Source: Achromobacter spanius
Lineage (GTDB): Bacteria; Pseudomonadota; Gammaproteobacteria; Burkholderiales; Burkholderiaceae_B
Length of the DNA: 64,000 bases
Direction: 5' to 3'
Assembly (NCBI RefSeq): GCF_002812705.1
Contig: NZ_CP025030.1
Coordinates: 2,728,001-2,792,000, forward strand
Shown: in pieces, positions 53,079 through 62,217 of the stretch
Position numbering within the stretch: the first letter of the stretch is position 1
Layout: each line of letters opens with the position of its first letter
Program-made: the position numbers and the translations under genes
The notes under the pieces: generated by a model
Told to the model about the DNA's origin: nothing
What the model saw: the letters and a program-made list of their open reading frames with translations, nothing else
Databases searched by the model: none

Positions 53079-53972
53079 TCAGCCCGCCGACCACAAATGC
53101 TGCGCGGCATAGGCCCGCCAGGGCCGCCATGAGTCGGCACGCGCCAGCAGTTGCCTGGGCGTGTAGGCGCGCGATTCCAATTTTTCCAAGGCCCGGATCA
53201 GGCCGATGTCCGCGCTGGGGAACGCATCCGGCTCACGCAGTTGCCGCAAGGCGATGTATTGCGCCGTCCATTCGCCGATGCCCCGGATGGCGCGCAACCG
53301 CGTGACGGCGTCTTCCAGGCTGCTGCCGGGTTCGAACAATTGCGGGTCGGCCACCGCCGCCGCGGCCACGGCGGACAAGGTGGCCGCGCGGCTGCGCGGC
53401 ATGCCCAGCACGGCCAGCTCGGCGGGCGCCACCACCTCGGGCGTGGGGAATACATGTGTCAGCCCATCTTCGGGCTGCGCAAGCAAGGCGCCGTGCGCGG
53501 CCACCAGCTTGCCCGCCAGCCGGATGGCCGCCAACACCGTGATCTGCTGGCCCAGCACGGCGCGCATCGCCAATTCAAAGCCGTCCCACGCGCCCGGCAC
53601 CCGCAGCCCGGGGCGCGCGGCGATCAGCGCGGACAATACCGGGTCGTGCGCAAACCGCGCGGCGAGCGCCACCGGATCACTGTCCAGATCAAACACCCGC
53701 CGTATCCGCGCAACGATGGCCGGCAGCGCATCCGCGCGCGCCACGCGCACCGTGGCCTGCAACGCGTTGCCCTTGGCAGGCTGCACGCGGATCGTGCCCT
53801 GCATGCCATCCAGGCTGATCGTGCGGGAATAACGGTCGCCGTCCACCCGCTCGATGCCAGGAATGGCGCGCAGGCGCAGAAAGCCCAGCATGGCCTCCCA
53901 GTCGTAGGGCGGGCGGTAGGCAAGCCGTATGGATTCTTCGTGGATGTCGGGGGCGAATGTCATGCGGGCCAT
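53079..53972 (-). CDS. alkA: DNA-3-methyladenine glycosylase II
   Basis: 297 residues. AlkA N-terminal domain (about 8-115) and HhH-GPD glycosylase domain (about 125-290): hairpin LRAIRGIGEWTAQYIALR and the catalytic Asp in AFPSADIGL. Removes alkylated bases from DNA. The frame is the size of the AlkA part of Ada-AlkA fusions, but no Ada domain is upstream. Start ATG 53972 or ATG 53963. Confidence 0.92.
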   Translation of the reverse strand: MARMTFAPDIHEESIRLAYRPPYDWEAMLGFLRLRAIPGIERVDGDRYSRTISLDGMQGTIRVQPAKGNALQATVRVARADALPAIVARIRRVFDLDSDPVALAARFAHDPVLSALIAARPGLRVPGAWDGFELAMRAVLGQQITVLAAIRLAGKLVAAHGALLAQPEDGLTHVFPTPEVVAPAELAVLGMPRSRAATLSAVAAAAVADPQLFEPGSSLEDAVTRLRAIRGIGEWTAQYIALRQLREPDAFPSADIGLIRALEKLESRAYTPRQLLARADSWRPWRAYAAQHLWSAG

Positions 53973-54096
53973 GCTAGCGCGATCGGGTTTTCAGCAGAAG
54001 GTCGTATCTTGCAAACCCTTGTGACAGGTCTGAATGACTTTGTAGCGTGTTAACGATGGCGGCGGCATATGATGCGTTCCCTTTTTCGGAGAACAG

Positions 54097-55062
54097 ATGT
54101 TTATGTCGCGCCCCTTGTGCATGTCCGCCCTTTTAGCCGCCACGTTGATGCTCGCCGCGTGCGGCGACGACAACGCCAAGCCGGAAGCGAAAACCGCCGA
54201 AGCCAGCACCGCCCAGGCCGAGATCGTCAAGTACAACCAGTACGTCGATGCGGCCAACAGCATCAACCAGTCGTTTGAAGAAACGCTGGACCAGTACGAG
54301 CAGTACATGGTGCCCAAGCTGGCCGACAAGAAGCCCGTCAAGGACTACGTCATCGGCAACGACATCATGGTGTTGCGCACCAAGGAAAAGCTGGAAAAAG
54401 CCTTGGCGATGCAGCCCGCCATTCCCGAGATCGACGCTGCCGCCAAGGACTTCGCGCAGGCCTTGGGCAAGCTCGCCCCGCTTAGCACCGACCTGCAGAA
54501 CTACGCCGCCGCCAAGACCTTCCTGTCTGACAACGGCGCGCTGGCGCGCGAGAAAAGCCCGGCCTACGTGGCTGCGCTGACCGAGGTGGCCAAGGCGGAA
54601 AGCGCCTTCTATCACGGCATTTCCGTGAAGGACACCGCCAACACCAAGGAAGCGTTTGAAAAGGCCAAGAAGGACACGGTGGCCTACTACCGCGCCGGCA
54701 TGGTGTATTACGGCAAGTCCACGCTGAATCAGGCGACCGGCATTTTTGACGGCACCGGCCTGGGCGACAAGAAGGACGCCTTCAAGCAAGACCTGGACAA
54801 GCTCAACGAGATGGCGCTGGGCTTTGACAAGAAGACCCGCGAAGCCGACCCCAAGGGTTGCGCCAGCACGATGATGCAAGCCAACGCCTTCCTGGCGGCG
54901 GGACGCAAGGTGCTGGAGCACACGGAAAGCGGCCGCTACAAGGAAGACGCCGCGCGCACGGGCGCCTTCAAGATGATGCGCCCCACCATCGTCGACGACG
55001 CCTACAGCCTGCGTCAGACATTCAACAACCTGATCAACAACCTGAACGTCAGCCGCTGCTGA
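54097..55062 (+). CDS. DUF3829 (YiiG-like) lipoprotein
   Basis: 321 residues. Lipobox LMLAACG (C22) after a short signal peptide; the mature protein is alpha-helical and rich in Lys, Asp and Ala, with the DUF3829 pattern (VKYNQYVDAANSIN, then NNLINNLN near the end). Function is unknown. GGAG lies 5 bp before the ATG. Divergent from alkA and followed by a strong hairpin. Confidence 0.85.
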   Translation: MFMSRPLCMSALLAATLMLAACGDDNAKPEAKTAEASTAQAEIVKYNQYVDAANSINQSFEETLDQYEQYMVPKLADKKPVKDYVIGNDIMVLRTKEKLEKALAMQPAIPEIDAAAKDFAQALGKLAPLSTDLQNYAAAKTFLSDNGALAREKSPAYVAALTEVAKAESAFYHGISVKDTANTKEAFEKAKKDTVAYYRAGMVYYGKSTLNQATGIFDGTGLGDKKDAFKQDLDKLNEMALGFDKKTREADPKGCASTMMQANAFLAAGRKVLEHTESGRYKEDAARTGAFKMMRPTIVDDAYSLRQTFNNLINNLNVSRC

Positions 55063-55070
55063 TCCCCGGC

Positions 55071-55103
55071 ACAACATCTTCAACCTGAAGTTGAAGATGT
55101 TGT
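55071..55103 (+). terminator. Hairpin after the DUF3829 gene
   Basis: Perfect 14-bp stem ACAACATCTTCAAC / GTTGAAGATGTTGT with loop CTGAA, 8 bp after the stop codon. No T run follows, so it may act as a 3' stabiliser or an imperfect terminator before the dehydrogenase gene. Confidence 0.6.
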
Positions 55104-55180
55104 GAATGGCGCTGCGCGCACGGCGCGCGGCGCTCGGTACATTGCCGACAGACCCTTATCAGCAAGGAGCCCTGTCGGCC

Positions 55181-56266
55181 ATGAAGACCTATCGCATTGC
55201 AACCATTCCCGGCGACGGCATCGGCAAGGAAGTCATTCCGGCCGGCCAGCGCGTCTTGCAGGCCCTGGCCGACGAAGGCGGACTGCATTTCGAGTTCCAG
55301 AATTTCGACTGGGGCGGCGACTACTACCGACAGCACGGCGTGATGATGCCGGCCGATGGGCTGGACGCCTTGCGCGACAAAGATGCGATTCTGTTCGGCT
55401 CGGCGGGCGACCCCGACATTGCCGACCACATCACCCTGTGGGGCTTGCGCCTGAAGATCTGCCAGGGCTTTGACCAGTACGCCAACGTGCGCCCCACGCG
55501 CATCCTGCCCGGCATCGACGCGCCGCTCAAGCGCTGCACGCCCGAGCAACTGAACTGGGTCATCGTGCGCGAAAACTCCGAAGGCGAATACTCCGGCGTG
55601 GGCGGGCGCGTGCACCAGGGCCATCCCATCGAGGCTGCCACCGACGTGTCGATCATGACGCGCGCCGGGGTCGAACGCATCCTGCGCTTTGCCTTCAAGC
55701 TGGCGCAATCACGGCCGCGCAAGCTGCTTACCGTGGTCACCAAATCGAACGCGCAGCGCCATGCCATGGTGATGTGGGACGAGATCGCGCTGCAAGTCAG
55801 CCGTGAATTTCCGGACGTGACCTGGGACAAGGAATTGGTGGACGCGGCCACCGCGCGCATGGTCAACCGGCCCGCGTCGCTGGACACGCTTGTCGCCACC
55901 AACCTGCATGCCGACATCCTCAGCGACCTGGCCGCGGCCCTGGCCGGCAGCCTGGGCATTGCGCCCACCGGCAACATCGACCCCGAACGCCGTTACCCGT
56001 CCATGTTCGAACCCATCCACGGGTCGGCGTTCGACATCATGGGCCAGGGCTTGGCGAATCCGGTCGGCACGTTCTGGTCGGTGGTGATGCTGCTTGAGCA
56101 CTTGGGCGAACTAGATGCGGCGGCACGCTTGATGCAAGCCATAGAACAAGTCACGGGCACGCCCGCGCTGCACACGCGCGACCTGGGCGGCCAGGCCACC
56201 ACCGAAGCTGTCACGGCCGCGGTGTGCGCGCGGCTGGCGCAGGGCAGGGCAGTGAAAGCGGCATAG
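55181..56266 (+). CDS. Tartrate dehydrogenase / D-malate dehydrogenase (decarboxylating)
   Basis: 361 residues from ATG 55181 (MKTYRIATIPGDGIGKEV), RBS AAGGAG; the frame opens at 55106 within the preceding hairpin region. Isocitrate/isopropylmalate dehydrogenase fold of the TtuC/DmlA type: VRENSEGEYSGVGGR, TKSNAQRHAMVMWDE and DILSDLAAALAGSLGIAPTGNI. Oxidises tartrate or D-malate with NAD+ and a divalent metal. The next gene is a Bug-type binding protein, consistent with carboxylate use. Confidence 0.92.
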   Translation: MKTYRIATIPGDGIGKEVIPAGQRVLQALADEGGLHFEFQNFDWGGDYYRQHGVMMPADGLDALRDKDAILFGSAGDPDIADHITLWGLRLKICQGFDQYANVRPTRILPGIDAPLKRCTPEQLNWVIVRENSEGEYSGVGGRVHQGHPIEAATDVSIMTRAGVERILRFAFKLAQSRPRKLLTVVTKSNAQRHAMVMWDEIALQVSREFPDVTWDKELVDAATARMVNRPASLDTLVATNLHADILSDLAAALAGSLGIAPTGNIDPERRYPSMFEPIHGSAFDIMGQGLANPVGTFWSVVMLLEHLGELDAAARLMQAIEQVTGTPALHTRDLGGQATTEAVTAAVCARLAQGRAVKAA

Positions 56267-56333
56267 CGCTGGAGGGCGCCTGGCCGGCAATACAACAAGA
56301 AGCGAAGTCCATTCGTAGTCCAAGGAGACAAGC

Positions 56334-57317
56334 ATGTCCAAGCAAATTACCCGCGCGCGCGCGTTGGCGTTCGCGTGCCTGTTCAGCCTGCCGCTGGCAG
56401 GCGGCATGGCCGTTGCACAGACGTATCCCGCCAAGCCCATCAGCCTGGTGGTGCCGTTTCCGGCGGGCGGCACCACCGATGTGCTGGCGCGCGCGCTGGG
56501 TCAGGAGCTAAGCAAAAGCCTGGGCCAGCCGGTGGTGGTGGAAAACAAGCCCGGCGCGGGCTCGACCCTGGGCGCGGACTACGTTGCCAAGGCCGCGCCC
56601 GACGGCTACACCTTGCTGATGGGCGCCGTGCATCACACCATCGCCACCAGCGTCTACAAGAGCCTGCACTACGACTTCCAGAAGGACTTCGCGCCGGTCA
56701 CCACGGTGGCGCTGGTGCCCAACGTGCTGGTCGTCAACCCCAAGCTGGACGCGACCACCGTGCAAGGCTTGTTGAAACTGGCGCAGGCCGCGCCCGGCAA
56801 GCTGACCTTCGGGTCCAACGGCATGGGCACCGGGCAGCATTTGATTGGCGCGCAGTTTGAGCAGCAAGGTCACGTCAAGCTGCTGCACGTGCCGTACAAG
56901 GGCAGCGGGCCGTTGACGACAGACCTGCTGGGCGGCCAGATCGATATGTCGTTCGACACCATCACGCCCGTGCTGGCGCATATACAAAGCGGCAAGTTGC
57001 GGGCGCTGGCCGTCACCACCAACCAGCGTTCAGCGGCGCTGCCCAACGTGCCGACGATGGAAGAGGCCGGTCTGAAGCCCTTCAACATGGGCACCTGGTT
57101 CGGCGTGTTGGCGCCGGCGGGCGCGCCCAAGGACGTGGTAACGCGCCTGAACGCCGAGATGGTGAAGATCATCCAGTCGCCCGATTTCTCGCGCCGCATG
57201 GCCGAGATTGGCGCGGTGCCCATCGGCGACACGCCGGAGCAGATGCGCGCCCGCATCGGCACGGATACCGCCAACTACGCCAAGCTGGTGAAGGACGCGA
57301 AGGTGGCGATCAACTGA
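56334..57317 (+). CDS. Bug-family (tripartite tricarboxylate) solute-binding protein
   Basis: 327 residues. Signal peptide cut near AVA-Q; TctC/Bug fold with YPAKPISLVVPFPAGGTTDVLAR and ENKPGAGSTLGADYVAKA. Bug proteins bind carboxylates or amides in the periplasm and are hugely expanded in Bordetella and Achromobacter. It lies 67 bp after the dehydrogenase gene with a clear AAGGAGA, so a two-gene operon for tartrate/malate use is likely. No TctA/TctB membrane genes are adjacent. Confidence 0.92.
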   Translation: MSKQITRARALAFACLFSLPLAGGMAVAQTYPAKPISLVVPFPAGGTTDVLARALGQELSKSLGQPVVVENKPGAGSTLGADYVAKAAPDGYTLLMGAVHHTIATSVYKSLHYDFQKDFAPVTTVALVPNVLVVNPKLDATTVQGLLKLAQAAPGKLTFGSNGMGTGQHLIGAQFEQQGHVKLLHVPYKGSGPLTTDLLGGQIDMSFDTITPVLAHIQSGKLRALAVTTNQRSAALPNVPTMEEAGLKPFNMGTWFGVLAPAGAPKDVVTRLNAEMVKIIQSPDFSRRMAEIGAVPIGDTPEQMRARIGTDTANYAKLVKDAKVAIN

Positions 57318-57366
57318 GCTTGCGGGTTCGCTGCTCGGTCCGCTGCTCGGTCGGCAATTGAAGCCG

Positions 57367-57972
57367 CTACGCGCGGATCCAGCCGCGCGCAATCGGCATG
57401 GCCAGCAGCTTGCGGTAGAGGGCTTGCGCGGCCTGGGTCAGCGGCGCGCCGACGCGGTTCCACACCGCCGCGGTGGCCGCTGACACGATGGGCGCCAGGA
57501 TCAGGCCGCCCGCGATGTCCAGGGGAAAGTGCACGCCCAGGTACACGCGTGACGTGCCCACGACCAAGGCGGCCAGCAGCGCCGCCCAACCCCAGCCCGC
57601 CCAACGTCGGTCAAAAATCAGCGCGAACGCAAACGTGGCGATGATGATGGTGTGGTTGCTGGGGAATGACGAGGTGGCCTTGTGCGGGAAAAACGCATGG
57701 CCCAGGCCCAGCACAAAGGGACGCGGCTGCGGCCACAGCGCGCCGCACAGGTAGCTGATGAACAAGGCGGCGCCGATGCTGGTCAGCGCCTTCAGGGCCA
57801 GGCTGCGTTGCGCCTGCCCGCCCCACAGCCACATCGCCACCAGCGCGGCCGGCACGAACAGGATCAAGCGGTTGGCCAGCAGCAAGGCGGCCTGGATCTG
57901 CCAGGCGGCGGTGGCCGGGTCGGCGTTGATCGACAGAAACAGGGCATGGTTCAAAGCATCCAGAGCATTCAT
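57367..57972 (-). CDS. PAP2-family phosphatase (undecaprenyl-diphosphatase-like)
   Basis: 201 residues with about five membrane helices. PAP2 motifs in order: KATSSFPSNH (motif 2) and SRVYLGVHFPLDI (motif 3), preceded by WPQPRPF. Similar to BcrC/YbjG phosphatases that recycle undecaprenyl pyrophosphate, though other lipid phosphates are possible. Convergent with the Bug-protein gene. Confidence 0.88.
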   Translation of the reverse strand: MNALDALNHALFLSINADPATAAWQIQAALLLANRLILFVPAALVAMWLWGGQAQRSLALKALTSIGAALFISYLCGALWPQPRPFVLGLGHAFFPHKATSSFPSNHTIIIATFAFALIFDRRWAGWGWAALLAALVVGTSRVYLGVHFPLDIAGGLILAPIVSAATAAVWNRVGAPLTQAAQALYRKLLAMPIARGWIRA

Positions 57973-58162
57973 GACACGTCATCGAAGCGTAATAATCAAT
58001 AGCCGCGATGGTAGTGGGCTTACCCGTCAGTTCGCTTACAAAATGCGGCTGAATGCGGGCTTTTACTTCTGGACACGCGCTTCGCGATTTACCTGAACCG
58101 TGCTTCGGGATGAGACTTCAGCCTCATCCATCTGCTTGATACTTCTGCTTCATCCTGCTGCT
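57973..58162. other. Intergenic region after the PepSY gene
   Basis: 190 bp between the end of the PepSY gene and the PAP2 gene. It contains a degenerate CTGCTTCATC-type short tandem repeat (about 58128-58170). No terminator or ORF was recognised. Confidence 0.4.
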
Positions 58163-59758
58163 TCATCCGCCTCGCAGCTTCTTGCCCAGCCGACGCCACC
58201 CAATCACAACACCCGTCAGACTCAACGCCGCGCCGCCCACGCTCAGGACGATCAGCAAGACGTCCCATAGAGGTCGGCGTGACAACAGGCCGGTCCAGTC
58301 CCAACTGTGCAGAAACGAGAACAGCCAGCGGCTGACCCGGTTGCTGCGGTCTTGGCGGCCCACGATCTGGCTGGTGGCCGGGTCCAGATAGACCCAGGTG
58401 GCTTGCGGGTTGTCGTAGATCACGCGCCAGACGGGCAACGGCTTTTCCACATGGCCCAGCATGGCGTGCGCGTCGCGTGCGTAGTAATAGAAGTCGTAGT
58501 GGGTCAGCACCTGAACATCACGCACCGTTGCGCCCGGCAGCAGGCGCGTGGCGGCCTCGCGCAAGTCGCTTTCCGCGAACGCGGTGGGTGTGGCGTTGGT
58601 GGCCGACAGCACGCGCGGCGTGCCTGCGGTGGTGCGCGCCAGCGCCACGTCCTGGCCGGCCGCGCGGGTCCACACCAATTCGCGGGGGGCGCTGGGCAGG
58701 GCGGCGATCAGGTCGCGCGGCGCGGCCAGCGGCGCGTCGGCCGGGGGGCCGGCGTAGGCGCTGTGTGCCAGCGGCGCGGCCGTGCTGGTGAAGAGCTTCC
58801 ACGGGTTCATCGACATCAGGCCGCTGAAGATCCAGGTAATGGTGATGGCGGCAAACAGCAGGCCGCTGATGTGATGCCATCGCATCATGCGTTCGCGGTA
58901 GGGCGAACGGCTGCCCGTGGCGTAGGGGCGCGAAAAGCGCCAGCGCAGGATGCCCACGACCGTGCCCGTCAGCGCCAGCACGACACCGGCCACCGACAGC
59001 CACACGACCACGTCGTGCCACCAGCGGTCCAGCGCATTGCCGCGCAGCGGATACAGCCAATGGATCCACGCGCCTGCGTAGTTCCACGCGCGTTCGTTGC
59101 GAGTGGCGTCCAGCACCACCGCGCCGGTTGCCGACGAGACGTACAGCCGGGTGCGCGCCGGGTCATCCATGTCGATGCGGTGCAGCGGCCGGTGCACATC
59201 CAGCGACCCCGAGTGGGTGTAGACGTCTTCGTCCAGCGTCTCCTGATGGCGCGCGGCGTATTGGCCGCCGAACCACGCCAGCGCTGACGCCTTGGCCACG
59301 GCGGCATCAGCGGGCGGGAGCAGGGCGCCGCTGGCGGCATCCACCACCGTGGGCGCCGTGCGCGCGGCGCCAGGCACCAGATAGACCGGCGCGCCGGCAC
59401 GCGTGGCGGCCAGGCTCAAACCGCTTGTGTCACGGGCGCCCGCCGCCGCCAGCGCCTGGGCGGGCGTAATGGCGATCGCGGCGGCATCCAGCGGCGCCAG
59501 GTGCGTCAGCCTTTCCTGCGGCGTCAGCTTGGGGTAGCCCACGTACATCATCACCACGCCGGAAATAAACCACATGGCAAAGAACAGGCACAGCACGATG
59601 CCGGCCCAGCGATGGGTCAGGTAGAGCCATCGCTTGAGGCGGGAAGACAGCGGCGGCCCGGCGCGGCGGGTGGGCTTCCCTTCCGGCTTCATTGCGGGCG
59701 CCCTTGCGGGCTTACCTGCGGCCGTACTTGCGGCTTGGCGTGTGGACGTGGCGCTCAT
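58163..59758 (-). CDS. PepSY-associated transmembrane protein (reductase-like) of the CruR operon
   Basis: 531 residues with four or five membrane helices and PepSY regions. The first helix (WLYLTHRWAGIVLCLFFAMWFISG) carries the paired-His type seen in PepSY_TM proteins; WHHISGLLFAAITITWIFSGL repeats it. Such proteins accompany TonB receptors and probably reduce or release the imported metal. It is the third gene of cruR-receptor-pepSY, as is bp2921 in B. pertussis bp2923-bfrG-bp2921. It starts 23 bp after the receptor stop. Confidence 0.88.
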   Translation of the reverse strand: MSATSTRQAASTAAGKPARAPAMKPEGKPTRRAGPPLSSRLKRWLYLTHRWAGIVLCLFFAMWFISGVVMMYVGYPKLTPQERLTHLAPLDAAAIAITPAQALAAAGARDTSGLSLAATRAGAPVYLVPGAARTAPTVVDAASGALLPPADAAVAKASALAWFGGQYAARHQETLDEDVYTHSGSLDVHRPLHRIDMDDPARTRLYVSSATGAVVLDATRNERAWNYAGAWIHWLYPLRGNALDRWWHDVVVWLSVAGVVLALTGTVVGILRWRFSRPYATGSRSPYRERMMRWHHISGLLFAAITITWIFSGLMSMNPWKLFTSTAAPLAHSAYAGPPADAPLAAPRDLIAALPSAPRELVWTRAAGQDVALARTTAGTPRVLSATNATPTAFAESDLREAATRLLPGATVRDVQVLTHYDFYYYARDAHAMLGHVEKPLPVWRVIYDNPQATWVYLDPATSQIVGRQDRSNRVSRWLFSFLHSWDWTGLLSRRPLWDVLLIVLSVGGAALSLTGVVIGWRRLGKKLRGG

Positions 59759-59781
59759 GGCATTCCCCTTAGGCGCGTTCG

Positions 59782-61977
59782 TCAGAACCGCATTTGCAAG
59801 GTCAGTTCCACCGAACGCGGCGCGCCCAGGTAGTACATCGTGGGGCTACTGTTCGCGGCGTAGACCTTGTCGGTCAGGTTGCGTACGCGGAAGGTGGCGT
59901 CCACGTTGCGGTTGATCCGGTGCGACAGCGCCGCGTCAAACACCATGTAGGACGGCGCCCACACCGTGTTGGCCGCGTCCGCATACGCGCGGCCCACGTA
60001 GCGCGCCGCGACGCTGGCGTTCCAGTCCGGCACGAAGGCGTAGTCCACCCACACGTTCGCCAGGCGGCGCGGCGTGTTGGTCGGCACCTTGCCGTTGCGC
60101 GATACCGATACCCCACCGACCGACTGCGTGAAGTCGTCGTACTTGGGGTCCACAAAGGCCACGTTGCCTTGCAGCGACAGCTTGGAGGTCAGTTGCAAAC
60201 CGCCCGCCAGCTCCACCCCGCGTGCGGACTGCGCACCCACCGGCACGCTGACGCCGGGGTTGTTGGGGTCAGACGTCGCCAGGTTCTTGCGCTTGATCTC
60301 GTAGACCGACACGGTGGCCGCGCCGCGCCCATCCCAGAAGTTGAACTTGCCGCCGACTTCGGCCTGCGTGCCGGTGGTGAGCTTGTCGTTGTTCAGCACG
60401 TCGGCGAATGACGCGGTGGCCATCAGGCCCGACGGGGGATCCGCCGCCGTCGCGTACTGCGCGTACAGCGATGCTTCCGGGCTGATCTCCCAGTTCACGC
60501 CCAGACGTCCGGTCAAGGGCGAATAGCTGCGCTGCGCGCTGGCGGGTGACGTGGCGGTGACCGCGCGGCGGTTGGTCAGGTCCAGGTCGATGAAGTCTTT
60601 GCGCAGCGCCGACACAATCGCCACGCCGGGCAGCACTTGCGTGCGGTTTTCAAGCGTCAGCGCAAAGGTGCGGATGCGGTTCTCGCGGTCGGGTTTGTGG
60701 CCGCGCGTCATGCCGGGGATGTCGTAGAAATCGCCCGCCGAAAAATCGTAGGGGTCCACGGCGTCCACGGTGCCGGACAGGCTGGTGGGAAAGCGCGTGA
60801 CCTTGTTCTGGCTGATGTCGGCGCCGAACGACCAATCGCTGCGCAGGCCCGCGATGGACGAGCGATACAGCCCTTCGACGCGGTTGCCCACCAGACGCTG
60901 TTCGTGCCGTTGCAGCAACGCGCCCGAACGTAGCACCAGGCTGTTGTCGGCGTTGAAGCGATAGCTTTCCAGGTTGCGGAAGTCGCGGTCCGCGCGGTAG
61001 TGGTACAGCGTGTTCTTCAACGTCAGGTTCGAACCCGCGCGCCATTCGGTCACGGAACGCGCCCACAGCACCGACTGCTCGTACAGGCCGTCGTTGACGT
61101 TGTAGTTCTTGAAGCGCGTGCCATCCATGATGTGGCCCGCGCCTTGCACCACGCCGTTGGCGTTGGTCTTCAGCGGCGTGCCCCAGTAGGGGCGGTCGAC
61201 TTGTTCGCGCTGGAACTCAAAGGCGAAGGTCTGGGTCACGTCGGCGCCCAGGTCCGACAGCAAGGACGCGGCCACCTGGGTGGCGCGGCTATGGTTGCCG
61301 TCGACCCAGCCGTGGCTGGAACCGGTGTTGGCGTCAATGCGCAGGTAGTGGCCTTGGCCGCCTGCATCGCCCGCCAATTGCTGGTTCAGGCCGATGGAAT
61401 ATTGGCGGCTGTCGAACGAACCCAGGCGGAACTGGGCGTCATAGAAGGTGTCGCGCTCGGGCAGCTTGGTCACGTAGTTGATGGCGCCGCCCACCGCGCC
61501 CGCGCCGAACAGAAAGGTGGCGGGGCCGCCGATGGCCTCGACGCGATCGTAGATCCAGCTATCGATGGGGCGCCCGGCGATGGCGTCGTACTGCACGGAA
61601 ATGCCGTTGAACAGTTGCGACACCTGGCCGCCTGAAAAGCCGCGATAGCTGACCGCGCCGGCATTGCCCGGGGGCGAGGCGTTGTCCACGCCGGGGATGC
61701 CGCGCGCAATTTCCTGCGTGTTCAAGGAACCACGCGCTTCGATCTGCTCGCGCGAGATCACGGTGACGCTGGCCGGCGTTTCGCGCAGCGTCAGGCCCAG
61801 GCGGCTGCCGGTATTGTCGTGGGCGTCCAGGTCGATCACGCCATTGGGCGCGGGTGCGGCGTAGCCCGCGCCGTAGACGGTGGTGGGCGCCAGGGTCTTC
61901 ACGGCGGGTTCGGCGGCCAGGGCCGGGCTGCCGGCGATGGCGCCCAGCAGCAAGGTGTAGAGAGTCGTGTGTTTCAT
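59782..61977 (-). CDS. TonB-dependent receptor, BfrG-like
   Basis: 731 residues from ATG 61977 (MKHTTLYTLLLGAIAGSPALAAE), signal peptide cut near ALA-AE. Plug (about 50-155, SRLGLTLRETPASVTVISREQIEARG) and barrel ending QMRF. It belongs to the siderophore-receptor branch, but its place between a CruR leader and a PepSY protein points to a copper-related ligand, as in the BfrG operon of B. pertussis. The frame is open upstream to 62064 over the intergenic repeat; ATG 61977 is supported by the signal peptide. Confidence 0.9.
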   Translation of the reverse strand: MKHTTLYTLLLGAIAGSPALAAEPAVKTLAPTTVYGAGYAAPAPNGVIDLDAHDNTGSRLGLTLRETPASVTVISREQIEARGSLNTQEIARGIPGVDNASPPGNAGAVSYRGFSGGQVSQLFNGISVQYDAIAGRPIDSWIYDRVEAIGGPATFLFGAGAVGGAINYVTKLPERDTFYDAQFRLGSFDSRQYSIGLNQQLAGDAGGQGHYLRIDANTGSSHGWVDGNHSRATQVAASLLSDLGADVTQTFAFEFQREQVDRPYWGTPLKTNANGVVQGAGHIMDGTRFKNYNVNDGLYEQSVLWARSVTEWRAGSNLTLKNTLYHYRADRDFRNLESYRFNADNSLVLRSGALLQRHEQRLVGNRVEGLYRSSIAGLRSDWSFGADISQNKVTRFPTSLSGTVDAVDPYDFSAGDFYDIPGMTRGHKPDRENRIRTFALTLENRTQVLPGVAIVSALRKDFIDLDLTNRRAVTATSPASAQRSYSPLTGRLGVNWEISPEASLYAQYATAADPPSGLMATASFADVLNNDKLTTGTQAEVGGKFNFWDGRGAATVSVYEIKRKNLATSDPNNPGVSVPVGAQSARGVELAGGLQLTSKLSLQGNVAFVDPKYDDFTQSVGGVSVSRNGKVPTNTPRRLANVWVDYAFVPDWNASVAARYVGRAYADAANTVWAPSYMVFDAALSHRINRNVDATFRVRNLTDKVYAANSSPTMYYLGAPRSVELTLQMRF

Positions 61978-62217
61978 GTCGGAGGTCGGCAAACGAGCAA
62001 ACGAGCAAACGAGCGAGCGCATCCAGCGCGCCGCTAGCGATAAGCGGGGCGCGACGAGTCGCAAGGGGCTGATGTCGACGGCGCTAAGCCTGGCGGCCGA
62101 AACCGCTAGTCGTGCGTGTCAGGGGAAGACGGTGGCGTGGGCGCATGGCGCTGCCGCAAGCAATGACGGAAAACCGACGTGTCGGAAAACCAATGCGGCG
62201 AACAACCGAAGCCCAGC
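61978..62217 (-). promoter_or_regulatory. Leader-to-receptor intercistronic region (candidate Rho-termination zone)
   Basis: 240 nt between the DUF2946 stop and the receptor start. The transcript has C-rich, G-poor stretches (around 62108-62150 as read on the minus strand), no stable terminator, a CGGAAAACC direct repeat (62167-62175 and 62183-62191) and a three-copy 8-bp tandem repeat GCAAACGA (61989-62012) just before the receptor. In the CruR model, copper permits Rho to terminate in this gap. Confidence 0.5.
61989..62012. repeat. Three tandem 8-bp repeats upstream of the receptor start
   Basis: (GCAAACGA)3 on the plus strand, TCGTTTGC in the message. It ends about 12 bp from the receptor ATG, so gain or loss of a unit would change the spacing of the untranslated leader. 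Confidence 0.7.

Noticed and set aside
52106..56266. LysR gene as DmlR regulator of the tartrate/D-malate dehydrogenase
   Set aside because: alkA and a DUF3829 gene lie between them, so the classical divergent pair is not present.
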